A model generated the notes under the pieces. It saw nothing but the letters and a program-made list of their open reading frames with translations. It had not been told where the DNA came from and did no database searches. The position numbers and the translations under genes were made by a program. From Streptomyces sp. NRRL S-337 (GTDB lineage Bacteria; Actinomycetota; Actinomycetes; Streptomycetales; Streptomycetaceae), in assembly GCF_000720175.1 (NCBI RefSeq), contig NZ_JOIX01000015.1, positions 1 to 64,000 of the forward strand: 64,000 bases of DNA, given 5' to 3'. Every line of letters starts with the position of its first letter. Within the stretch, counting starts at the first letter, position 1. This document shows, one piece after another, positions 49,998-57,887 of the stretch.

Positions 49998-51061
49998 ACG
50001 GCGCCGCGGTGGCGCTGGTGGGCGCGGTGGTGTGTGCGGGGGCCGCGGCGCGGCTGGCGGCCGGGGGGCGGGAGGACGTACGGCGGCGGGCCCGGGCGGT
50101 CCTCGGAGGCGATGCGGGCGACCGGGCTTCCCAGGGGCGGGCCCCGCGGCTGGGGGAGGAGGTACGGGCGTGGTGCGCGGGACGGGTGACCGACGGGGAG
50201 CGGCGCTGGCGCCTCGGGCGCCGGGTCGACCTCGGCCGGGAGCTGTGGTGCCTGCCGGCCGGGCTGACGCTGGGCGTACTGGGAGGGTCCGTGCTGCCGG
50301 TGCTCGCGGCACCGGTGGCGGGGTACCTCGTTCGGCGGTGGCTTGCCGGCCGTCGGGCGGAACGGGCGCGCGAGCGGCGGACCACCGAGGTGATCGGGCT
50401 GTGCGCGGCGGTGGCGGGGGAGCTGCGCGCCGGTCGGCAGCCGGCCCAGGCGCTGTACGCCGCGGGGGATCCACCGGCGCTGGGCCCGGCGGGCCGGGCG
50501 GCGGCCGCGGCCGCGCGTTACGGCGGGGACGTACCGCGAGCGCTACGGGCCGCGGCGCGGCAGCCCGGGGCCGAGGGGCTCACCGCGGTGGCGGCGTGCT
50601 GGCAGGTGGCGGTCGAGGGCGGTGCGGGGCTGGCCGCCGGTCTGGAGCGGATCGCGGCCGGACTCCGCGTCCGCCGGGAGCTGCGCGAGGAACTGCGGGC
50701 CCAGTTGGCCGGCCCCCGGGCGACCGCGCTGATGTTGGCGCTGCTCCCGGTGGGCGGCCTCCTGATGGGCACCGCATTGGGCGCCGACCCCCTGGGAGTG
50801 CTGCTGCACTCCCCGGCCGGCTGGGGCTGCCTGGTGCTCGGCGGGCTCCTGGAGTGGGGCGGGGTGGCCTGGACGACCCGGATCGTCGCGGAAGCGGAAG
50901 GCACGGGCGGCACGAAGGGCGTGCGCGGCGCGCAAGGAACGGATGAAGCGGAAGGGGCGGACGACGCGCAGGGCGCGGAAGGCGCGGGAGGTGCGCGAGG
51001 CGCGGAAGTGCGGAACGACCGCGCGGGCGCACGGAAAGTACGCATAAGGGGCATGGGGTGA
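49994..51061 (+). CDS. tadB: TadB-type pilus assembly membrane protein
   Basis: A 355-aa T2SS-F-domain protein: N-terminal membrane helix, two more around residues 85-115, the cytoplasmic F domain (EVIGLCAAVAGELRAGRQPA ... LERIAAGLRV), and two C-terminal helices (MLALLPVGGLLMGTALG, WGCLVLGGLLEWGGVAW). The last 45 residues are a Gly/Ala/Glu-rich repeat tail (GAQGTDEAEGADDAQGAEGA), coded by GGCGCG/GGAAGG-like repeats, not found in the fold. With TadC it forms the inner-membrane platform. Confidence 0.88.
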   Translation: MNGAAVALVGAVVCAGAAARLAAGGREDVRRRARAVLGGDAGDRASQGRAPRLGEEVRAWCAGRVTDGERRWRLGRRVDLGRELWCLPAGLTLGVLGGSVLPVLAAPVAGYLVRRWLAGRRAERARERRTTEVIGLCAAVAGELRAGRQPAQALYAAGDPPALGPAGRAAAAAARYGGDVPRALRAAARQPGAEGLTAVAACWQVAVEGGAGLAAGLERIAAGLRVRRELREELRAQLAGPRATALMLALLPVGGLLMGTALGADPLGVLLHSPAGWGCLVLGGLLEWGGVAWTTRIVAEAEGTGGTKGVRGAQGTDEAEGADDAQGAEGAGGARGAEVRNDRAGARKVRIRGMG

Positions 51062-51984
51062 GCGCGGTGGTGGGTGCGGGCATCGACGTCGCAAACGTTG
51101 TCCACAGGCTGGGGATGACGGTGGCCGCCGCGTCGCCCGTCGCCATGGTGGTTCTGTGTGCGATGGCGGCGGTGGCGGCAATGGCGGTGCTGGACGAGGC
51201 GCGCCGGCGCCGGGCCGTACGGAGCCGGGCGGCGGCCGTTCTGGGCCACGGGCCGGCCGCGGACGGCGGACGCGGTGGCAGGCCCGGTGGCAGGCCCGGT
51301 GGGCCGAGCCGGTTCCTGCGGCCCGGAGGGCGCGCAGGTCGTATGCGAGCGAAGGCCCGGGGCCGACCAGCGGGCGCCGGCGGGCCGGCGAGATGGGCCG
51401 GGGCCCTGGGTGCGGCAGTCTTCGTGGCCCTCCTCATCGGTGGGGCGGTCGGCGTCCTGGCGGGTCTCGTCGCAGGCTTCGTCGCGCACCGCAGGCTGGC
51501 GCGCCACCAGGAGGCGCAGGCCGCACGGTCGGCGGCCGAGGAGGTACACCGGCAACTGGCGCCGGCCGCCGATCTGTTGGCCGCCTGCCTGACGGCGGGA
51601 GCCGGTCCACGCGAAGCGGCCGAAGCGGTCGGCCGGTCCCTCGACGGGCCGGTGGCCGAACGGCTGCGGCAAGTGGCGGCGGAGCTGCGACTGGGAGGTG
51701 AACCGGCCGTCGTCTGGCGGCGGTTGGCCGCACTGCCCGGCGCCGAGGAACTCGCCCGCTGTATGGAGCGCGCAGGGATATCCGGCGTGCCGGCGGTGGA
51801 GTCCGCGTCCCGGATCGCCGCTGCCCTACGCGCCGAACGGGACAGAGCCGCAGCCGCACGGGCCCGGCGGGCCGGCGTGCTGGTCACTCTCCCGCTGGCC
51901 GGGTGCTTCCTCCCGGCGTTCCTCCTGCTCGGGGTGGCCCCGGTGCTCATCGGACTGGCGGGCGGCCTGCTGGGGCGCAACTGA
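51058..51984 (+). CDS. tadC: TadC-type pilus assembly membrane protein
   Basis: A 308-aa partner of TadB. Two N-terminal membrane helices, a basic Gly/Arg linker, two more hydrophobic segments (ALGAAVFVALLIGGAVGVLA), the T2SS-F domain (AADLLAACLTAGAGPREAAE ... ELARCMERAGISGVPAVES) and a final helical pair (GVLVTLPLAGCFLPAFLLLG). GTG start overlaps the tadB stop (GTGA). Confidence 0.88.
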   Translation: MSAVVGAGIDVANVVHRLGMTVAAASPVAMVVLCAMAAVAAMAVLDEARRRRAVRSRAAAVLGHGPAADGGRGGRPGGRPGGPSRFLRPGGRAGRMRAKARGRPAGAGGPARWAGALGAAVFVALLIGGAVGVLAGLVAGFVAHRRLARHQEAQAARSAAEEVHRQLAPAADLLAACLTAGAGPREAAEAVGRSLDGPVAERLRQVAAELRLGGEPAVVWRRLAALPGAEELARCMERAGISGVPAVESASRIAAALRAERDRAAAARARRAGVLVTLPLAGCFLPAFLLLGVAPVLIGLAGGLLGRN

Positions 51985-52056
51985 CTACGAGGACCGACTA
52001 CAAGAGCTGACCAGAAGGGCTGGCAAGAAGCGCCGACGCGAGAAGGAGTCGCCCGC

Positions 52057-52143
52057 CAACGACAACAACCCAAGCCACGAAGACGACAACAACGACAACG
52101 ACAACGACCAAGCAACCACACGACCCAGACAACGACAACGAAC
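52057..52143. repeat. Low-complexity (AACGAC)n stretch before pilin gene
   Basis: A run of CAACGACAACGACAACGACC-type hexamers, far richer in A and free of G-runs compared with its surroundings, in the 192-bp gap between tadC and the pilin gene. It would be an unstructured RNA leader. Confidence 0.8.
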
Positions 52144-52176
52144 CGGCCGGGAGGCGGCCGGGGAACGGGGGTTGGC

Positions 52177-52368
52177 ATGTTCCGGCGATGGAGGAAGCGG
52201 CTGCGCGGGATGGCGGCCGATGACCGAGGGATGGCGACGGCCGAGTACGCGATCGTCACGCTCGCGGCCTGTGCGCTGGCCGTGGTGTTCTACCGGCTCA
52301 TCACGAGCGGCACCGTGCGTGCGGCGTTGCGGTCATTGATCGAGCAGGCGCTCCATGCACCGTCGTGA
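52177..52368 (+). CDS. DUF4244 / Flp-like pilin
   Basis: A 63-aa small pilin. A basic head (MFRRWRKRLRGMAADDRG) precedes the type-IV-like cleavage context G/MATAEYAIVTLAACALAV, with Glu at position +5, and a 20-residue hydrophobic helix. It is the likely structural subunit exported by the TadABC machine. Its 3' end overlaps the next gene by 14 bp. Confidence 0.9.
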   Translation: MFRRWRKRLRGMAADDRGMATAEYAIVTLAACALAVVFYRLITSGTVRAALRSLIEQALHAPS

Positions 52369-52753
52369 CGGCGGAAGGACGCTCCGCGGGGCCCGCGCGG
52401 CCCCCCGGAGGGCGCACGACGCCGGCTCTGTGACCGCGGAGACGGCTCTGGTGCTGCCGGTGCTGGTGGTGGTCGTGGCGGTGCTCATCTGGGGCCTGAT
52501 GGCCGCCTGTGCCCGCATCGAGTGCGTGGACGCGGCGCGGGCCGGGGCCAGGGCGGCCGCGCGCTCGGAACCGCGGACGGCGGTGCTCGCGGCCGCCCGG
52601 CGTGTGGCGCCCCGGGGCGCGCGGGTGGCGCTGGCCCAGGAGGGCGATCTGGTGCGGGTACGGGTTGAGGCCGCGCTGCCCGGTGTGGGGGAGCTGACGG
52701 TACGCGTCGGAGGGGAGGCGGTGGCTCTTGCGGAGGAAACGGTGGGGCGATGA
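52355..52753 (+). CDS. TadE-like pseudopilin
   Basis: A 132-aa protein with a basic head, GSVTAETALVLPVLVVVVAV (pilin-type cleavage region and membrane helix) and a small beta-rich C-terminal domain ending VGELTVRVGGEAVALAEE. TadE proteins are minor pilins. The ATG at 52355 lies inside the pilin gene; a later start is possible. Confidence 0.85.
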   Translation: MHRRDGGRTLRGARAAPRRAHDAGSVTAETALVLPVLVVVVAVLIWGLMAACARIECVDAARAGARAAARSEPRTAVLAAARRVAPRGARVALAQEGDLVRVRVEAALPGVGELTVRVGGEAVALAEETVGR

Positions 52754-54029
52754 GGGCTCGGCGACGGTCTGCACGGTCTTCGCCGCCGCGGCGCTGTGCG
52801 CGGTCTTCCTGGCCCTGATGGGACTGGGCCAGGCCGTCACGGCACGCCACCGGGCGGGCGGCGCCGCCGACCTTGCCGCGCTGGCGGCCGCGGACCGAGC
52901 CGTGCGGGGCCCGGCCGCTGCCTGCGCGGCGGCGGGCCGGGTGGCGGCTGCGCAGCACACGCGACTGGTGCGCTGCGCGGTCTCCGGCCCGGTCGCGGAC
53001 GTCTCGGTGGAAGCAGGGAGCGGGCCCTTCACCACCCAGTCACGGGCCCGCGCCGGACCGGCGGCACAAGGGACATCCGCTGCCCGTACGGAGGCGCAAT
53101 GGGCGTCCGCTGCCCGTAGCGAGGCGCAAGGGGCCTCCCCTGCCCGTAGCGAGGCGCAAGGGGCGTCTCCTGCCCGTAGCGAGGCGCAAGGGGCGTCTCC
53201 TGCCCGTAGCGAGGCGCAAGGGGCGTCTCCTGCCGGTACGCCGCCGCAAGGCAGGCATCCTGCCCGGCCCGGCGCCACAGGAGCCGTCCCCGGCCGGTAC
53301 GGCGACGCAGGAGGCACATTGCCGGCCCGGTGGGTCTCCGGGCCCGGCGCCGCTCGTACGACAGCACCAAGGACGCCCAACGCCCATCGGACGGCACACG
53401 CATCGCCTTCCCCTCGGCCGGCACACGCACTGGCCCCCGCCCACCGGACGGCACGCGGACCACCCGCCTCTCGCCCGCCGGCACGGCCGCCCGAGTACGT
53501 GCACGCACCCCCACCGGCCTCTTTCCACCCACTACGGGAGGGGACAGACCGGAGGACGAAGTCCGTAGGGCCGGCACCGCACCCGACACCCAACGCCCGC
53601 CGCAGGCGCAACGGCGAGCAACAAGCACGGCGCTGCAGCCGAGTACGTGGGAGGGGCCGCCAGCGCATCGGCGGGCAACAGGCACGGCGCCGCAGCCGAC
53701 CACGCAGGGCCGCCAAGCGCAACGGCGAGCAACCACCACGGCGCCGCACCCGAGCCCGTGGGGCGACCCCGCCGCCCGGCGACCCCGCCCGCCGCCCGGC
53801 CACCCCCCGGCCGCCCAGCCACCCCCCGGCCACCCCCCTCCGCCCGGCCACCCCCAGCGCGTGCCTCAAGCAGGCTTTTTCGGGGCGCCGCGGAGGAGTT
53901 CGCCGAGGAGGCGGATGGCGCCGCGTTTGTGGAGGGGGTCGTTGCCGTTGCCGCATTTGGGGGACTGGATGCAGGACGGGCAGCCGGCCTCGCACTCGCA
54001 GGAGGCGATCGCGCTGCGGGTGGCGGTGA
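52728..54029 (+). CDS. Second TadE-like (Rv3654c-type) protein extended by an in-frame minisatellite
   Basis: A 433-aa frame beginning at TTG 52728 (overlapping tadE by 26 bp). The first 110 residues are normal for the Rv3654c-type TadE family: GDEGSATVCTVFAAAALCAV, then ALAAADRAVRGPAAACAAAG and VSVEAGSGPFTTQSRARAGP. Such proteins are, from memory, about 110-150 aa. Here no stop follows: the frame enters a 30-bp repeat (SPARSEAQGA per unit), then Pro/Arg/Thr-rich low complexity, then 164 bp antisense to the helicase gene, and stops at 54027-54029. The domain is credible; the tail probably results from repeat expansion that removed the old stop. Confidence 0.7.
   Translation: MRRKRWGDEGSATVCTVFAAAALCAVFLALMGLGQAVTARHRAGGAADLAALAAADRAVRGPAAACAAAGRVAAAQHTRLVRCAVSGPVADVSVEAGSGPFTTQSRARAGPAAQGTSAARTEAQWASAARSEAQGASPARSEAQGASPARSEAQGASPARSEAQGASPAGTPPQGRHPARPGATGAVPGRYGDAGGTLPARWVSGPGAARTTAPRTPNAHRTAHASPSPRPAHALAPAHRTARGPPASRPPARPPEYVHAPPPASFHPLREGTDRRTKSVGPAPHPTPNARRRRNGEQQARRCSRVRGRGRQRIGGQQARRRSRPRRAAKRNGEQPPRRRTRARGATPPPGDPARRPATPRPPSHPPATPLRPATPSACLKQAFSGRRGGVRRGGGWRRVCGGGRCRCRIWGTGCRTGSRPRTRRRRSRCGWR
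53071..53310. repeat. 30-bp minisatellite, eight units
   Basis: Units start at 53071, 53101, 53131, 53161, 53191, 53221, 53251 and 53281. Those at 53161 and 53191 are identical (GGGCGTCTCCTGCCCGTAGC...), 53131 precedes them with one or two changes, and the outer units decay on both sides. The period is a multiple of three, so each unit adds ten codons. Confidence 0.97.
53606..53860. repeat. Second and third repeat families (about 55 bp x3, then C-rich ~18 bp)
   Basis: Three degenerate units of about 54-57 bp, each with CAACGGCGAGCAAC or a close variant, run from 53606 to 53765. They are followed by CCCGGCCACCCCC-type units to 53860, six bases before the helicase stop. With the minisatellite they make up an 800-bp repeat tract without a convincing gene. 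Confidence 0.85.
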
Positions 54030-56232
54030 GCCAGTCGGCGGCCGTGTGGAAGGCGCGTTCGGCGAAGCCCGCGCCGCCCGGGTGGCCGTCGTAGACGAAC
54101 ACGGTCGGCAGCAGGGTGTCCGGGTGGAGCGGGACGGAGACGCCGCCGATGTCCCAGCGGTCGCAGGTGGCGAAGAGCGGCAGCATGCCGATGGAGGCGT
54201 GCTCCGCGGCGTGCAGTGCGCCGCCGAGCTGCCGGGGGCCGACGCGGGCGGCGTCGAGCTGGTCCTCGGTGACCGTCCACCACACCGCGCGGGTGCGCAG
54301 CGTACGCGGCGGCAGATCGAGCTTGGTCTCGCCCAGGACCTCGCCGGTGATGAGCTTGCGGCGCAGGTAGGACACGACCTGGTTGGTGACCTCCACGGAG
54401 CCGAAGCACAGCCGGGCGTCCCCCCAGGGGACCTCGGTGTCGGTCTCCAGGATGGAGATGGCCGTGGTGTCGCGGGCCGTCGTGGAATACGGCGGGCTGG
54501 CCTCCTCGACGAGCGCGACGTCGTCGTCCAGGTCGAGGTGGCGCACTACGTACGTACGTCCCTGATGGAGGTGGACCGCTCCGTCGTGCACGGTGGTGTG
54601 CGCGGCGCCGGCGTCCACGGTCCCCAGCAGCCGCCCGGTGCCGGCCTCCACGACCTGCACCGGCGAACCGCCCTGGCCGCGGATGTCGGTGAGGTCGGCG
54701 GCCCGTTCGCGGCGCGTCCAGTGCCAGGCGGTGGCGCGCCGCCGCAGCAGTGCCGCGGCCTCCAGCTGCGGCATCAGCCCTGCGGCCGCGGGCCCGAAGA
54801 GCGGGAAGTCGGCCTCGGTGAGCGGGAGTTCGGCGGCGGCGGCGCACAGGTGCGGGGCGAGCACGTAGGGGTTGTCGGGGTCGAGGACGGTCGACTCGAC
54901 CGGCTGGTCGAAGAGCGCCTCGGGGTGGTGGACGAGATAGGTGTCCAGCGGGTCGTCGCGGGCCACGAGCACCGCCAGCGCGCCCTGCCCGGCCCGTCCG
55001 GCCCGTCCGGCCTGCTGCCACAGGGACGCGCGGGTCCCCGGATAGCCGGCGATGACCACGGCGTCCAGACCGGAGACGTCCACGCCCAGCTCCAGCGCCG
55101 TGGTGGCGGCCAGGCCCAGGAGCGCTCCGCTGTGCAGGGCGCGTTCCAGGGCGCGGCGCTCCTCGGGCAGATAGCCGCCCCGATAGGCGGCGATCCGCGC
55201 GGGCAGCGAGCGGTCCACCTCCGCGAGCCGTTCCTGGGCGATCAGCGCGATCAGTTCTGCGCCGCGCCGGGAGCGTACGAAGGCGACCGTGCGCACGCCC
55301 TGGACGGCGAGGTCGGTGAGCAGATCGGCGGTCTCGGCGGTGGCCGTGCGGCGCACCGGGGCGCCCTGTTCGCCGTGCAGCTCGGTCAGCGGCGGCTCCC
55401 AGAGCGCGAAGACCAACTCGCCGCGCGGCGAGGTGTCCTCGGTGATCTCCACCACGGGCAGACCGGTGAGCCGGGTCGCGGCCCGGGCCGGCTCGGCGGC
55501 CGTGGCGGAGGCGAGCAGGAAGACCGGCTCCGAGCCGTAACGGGCGCAGACCCGGCGCAGCCGGCGGAGGACCTGGGCGACGTGCGAGCCGAACACACCG
55601 CGGTAGGTGTGGCACTCGTCGATGACGACATAGCGCAGCGCGCGCAGGAAGGAGGACCACCGGGGGTGGGACGGCAGGATGCCGCGGTGCAGCATGTCGG
55701 GGTTGGTCAGCACGTAGTTCGCGTACTGGCGGACCCACTCGCGCTCCTCGACGGGGGTGTCGCCGTCGTAGACCGCGGGCCGGACGGCGTTGCCCAGCGG
55801 GGTGGCCAGCTCGCGAACGGCGCGCCGCTGGTCGGCGGCCAGGGCCTTCGTCGGGGCCAGATACAGCGCCGTGGCGCCCCTGCCGTTGGGCGCCTGTGCA
55901 CCGTCCAGGAGAGCGGAGAGGACCGGCGCCAGATAGGCCAGGGACTTGCCCGAGGCGGTGCCGGTGGCCACCACGACCGACTCGCCGCGCAATGCGTGTT
56001 CGGACGTCCGTGCCTGGTGGGCCCAGGGACGCTCGATTCCGGACGAACGGATCGCGTCGATCACTTCGGGCCGGATCCGATCGGGCCAGTCGGTGTGGCT
56101 GCCGATGCGCGGGGGCAAGTGCTCCGTATGAGTGATGCGCGCAGCGCGGGTCGCGCCCCGGGCGAGACGTTCGAGAATCATGCCTGGGGAAGGGCGCGCG
56201 CCCGCATCCGGCGGGAGTCGATTGGAGGCCAT
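53866..56232 (-). CDS. DEAD/DEAH helicase with DUF1998 (MrfA/YprA-like)
   Basis: A 788-aa superfamily 2 helicase. Motif I is ATGTASGKSLAY, motif II VIDECHTY (DECH), motif III LLASATA and motif VI QQAGRAGRAGQ. The C-terminal DUF1998 domain holds the cysteine cluster SCECEAGCPSCIQSPKCGNG. The family includes MrfA, a DNA helicase for mitomycin-type damage repair. ATG at 56230-56232 (MASNRLPPD) is taken; a TTG 11 codons upstream is possible. Its 3' end faces the repeat tract and is overlapped by 164 bp of the TadE-like frame. It is divergent from bldG. Confidence 0.93.
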   Translation of the reverse strand: MASNRLPPDAGARPSPGMILERLARGATRAARITHTEHLPPRIGSHTDWPDRIRPEVIDAIRSSGIERPWAHQARTSEHALRGESVVVATGTASGKSLAYLAPVLSALLDGAQAPNGRGATALYLAPTKALAADQRRAVRELATPLGNAVRPAVYDGDTPVEEREWVRQYANYVLTNPDMLHRGILPSHPRWSSFLRALRYVVIDECHTYRGVFGSHVAQVLRRLRRVCARYGSEPVFLLASATAAEPARAATRLTGLPVVEITEDTSPRGELVFALWEPPLTELHGEQGAPVRRTATAETADLLTDLAVQGVRTVAFVRSRRGAELIALIAQERLAEVDRSLPARIAAYRGGYLPEERRALERALHSGALLGLAATTALELGVDVSGLDAVVIAGYPGTRASLWQQAGRAGRAGQGALAVLVARDDPLDTYLVHHPEALFDQPVESTVLDPDNPYVLAPHLCAAAAELPLTEADFPLFGPAAAGLMPQLEAAALLRRRATAWHWTRRERAADLTDIRGQGGSPVQVVEAGTGRLLGTVDAGAAHTTVHDGAVHLHQGRTYVVRHLDLDDDVALVEEASPPYSTTARDTTAISILETDTEVPWGDARLCFGSVEVTNQVVSYLRRKLITGEVLGETKLDLPPRTLRTRAVWWTVTEDQLDAARVGPRQLGGALHAAEHASIGMLPLFATCDRWDIGGVSVPLHPDTLLPTVFVYDGHPGGAGFAERAFHTAADWLTATRSAIASCECEAGCPSCIQSPKCGNGNDPLHKRGAIRLLGELLRGAPKKPA

Positions 56233-56393
56233 CGGCACCGAGTGTGTCACCGGAGTGACGGACAATGCTCAAAGGGCGTCGTGCACGCCTGCTGGTAAGT
56301 GATTGAATGCCATCGCGGCTGCCAGATCCGCCCCTACTTCGGTGGGGAGGCCCCAGGGGGGCGACCGCTCGATAGCAAGGTGCTGGAGGATCC

Positions 56394-56735
56394 GTGGACC
56401 TGTCCCTGTCGACCCGGACCGTTGGCGACCGTACGGTCGTCGAGGTCGGTGGCGAGATTGATGTATACACCGCGCCCAAGCTGCGTGAGCAGCTGGTCGA
56501 GCTTGTGAACGACGGAAGCTACCACCTCGTGGTGGACATGGAACGTGTCGACTTCCTCGACTCCACTGGGCTCGGCGTCCTGGTCGGCGGACTCAAGCGG
56601 GTGCGCGCCCATGAGGGCTCGCTGCGCCTGGTCTGCAACCAGGAGCGCATTCTCAAGATCTTCCGTATCACCGGTCTGACCAAGGTGTTCCCGATTCACA
56701 CCTCGGTCGAGGAAGCCGTCGCAGCCACTGACTGA
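56394..56735 (+). CDS. bldG: Anti-sigma factor antagonist BldG
   Basis: A 113-aa STAS protein, same length and sequence as I remember for BldG. The phosphorylatable Ser is in [28 protein letters not shown] forms the first helix. BldG is needed for aerial hyphae and antibiotic production and works through partner switching with anti-sigma factors. GTG start with GGAGG six bases upstream. The gene for its kinase-like partner follows at 110 bp. Confidence 0.96.
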   Translation: MDLSLSTRTVGDRTVVEVGGEIDVYTAPKLREQLVELVNDGSYHLVVDMERVDFLDSTGLGVLVGGLKRVRAHEGSLRLVCNQERILKIFRITGLTKVFPIHTSVEEAVAATD

Positions 56736-56844
56736 CGGCTTGCCGGGCCCCCGCGCCGGCAGGCGCGGGGGAAGGAAGGAGTGGGGGGTACCGGACGGGT
56801 GTCCGGCCCCCTGCGTCGCACGCCCGCATATCGAGGGGGATGGC

Positions 56845-57288
56845 ATGGCCACCGTCGAACTCCGTTTCAGCGCCCTTCCGGAGCATGTCCGCACCGCGCG
56901 ACTGGTCGCGGCTGCCGTGGCACGGCGGGCCGGGGTGGACGAGGCCGTCCTGGACGAGGTGCGGCTCGCGGTCGGCGAGGCCTGCAGCCGGGCCGTGGGG
57001 CTGCACGAGAGCCATGACATCGAGTCGCCGGTGCGGGTGCTGCTGATCGAGGACGAGAAGAAGTTCTCGATCGAGGTCGGCGACGGTGTGCCCGGCGGGA
57101 CCACCGCGGCGGGTGCCCGGGGAGCCGGCGAGGCCGAGGGCGCCGCGGAGAGCGACGCCGAGGGCGAGGACGAGATGGGCCTCGCGGTCATCAGCGGGCT
57201 GGTCGACGACGTCGAGGTGACCGCCGGTGAAGAGGGCGGCATGATCCGCATGAGCTGGCCCACGACGACGACGGCAACCATCTCGTAG
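56845..57288 (+). CDS. Anti-sigma factor, RsbW-like ATPase fold, BldG partner
   Basis: A 147-aa GHKL-fold protein. The N-box region reads EVRLAVGEACSRAVGLHE: the Glu is kept, but the Asn that coordinates Mg-ATP in RsbW/SpoIIAB kinases is an Arg. The G1-type segment is DEMGLAVISGLVDDVEV, and an acidic Gly/Ala/Glu insert (about 87-113) sits between. It is the expected partner of BldG from gene order. Whether it is still a kinase is open. ATG at 56845 with GAGGGGGA before it. The 599-bp region to hppA holds no gene; a CGTACT hexamer repeat lies at 57327-57360. Confidence 0.85.
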   Translation: MATVELRFSALPEHVRTARLVAAAVARRAGVDEAVLDEVRLAVGEACSRAVGLHESHDIESPVRVLLIEDEKKFSIEVGDGVPGGTTAAGARGAGEAEGAAESDAEGEDEMGLAVISGLVDDVEVTAGEEGGMIRMSWPTTTTATIS

Positions 57289-57808
57289 CCGGGACCGACG
57301 GCTGCCCTGCCGCAGCCCGTATCCGCTCGTACCCGTACTCGTACTCGTACCTGTACTCGTGCCAAGCGTCTGTACGTCTTCATGGCATGCCCCTGCTCGC
57401 TGCTCGCTGCTCTGCGCGGGGCCACGGGGCGTCCGCCACCCCGCCCCCATGCGTTGCGATCCGGACTCGATCTGACGGGTCCTCATGGGTCGTCATGAGC
57501 CCTCACGGTCCCTCAGAAGGGCGTCCGGGGGCGGTGGGTCACCCGTTCGGTCGCGGCCGGGCGGCTCAATTCTCTCCGGGGTCTCCTGTGCCTCATTCGG
57601 CCCAGCCGCCGGGACGGTGTCCTTGAGCAGCGGCGATCAATGCGTGATCAAGCGGCGATCGGTACGACGAAGAGATCATCTGCCGACGGTCAGTGAATTC
57701 GGTGCATTCCTTCGTCCGGGCGAATTCCGGGCGCCGTCTGCCTTTTGATCTTCGCGACTACCGGCGAATTCCCTTTGAGGCGCCCTGTTTTGATCAACCG
57801 GGGCTCCC

Positions 57809-57814
57809 TACAAT
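57809..57814 (+). promoter_or_regulatory. Possible -10 element of the hppA promoter
   Basis: TACAAT at 57809-57814, 73 bp before the hppA start, is close to the Streptomyces vegetative -10. No good -35 stands 17-18 bp away (TGTTTT at 57786-57791 at best). Confidence 0.35.
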
Positions 57815-57887
57815 CCGTCCACATCTCTTGCTCAGGACGCCTGAGCGTGCTTCCGCGCGCCCATGTGCCAAACGTCAAGGAGGACGA

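Noticed and set aside
53029..53739. 236-residue minus-strand frame across the minisatellite (LAPRYGQ repeats)
   Set aside because: It arises only because the repeat period is a multiple of three; it has no domain and no start context.
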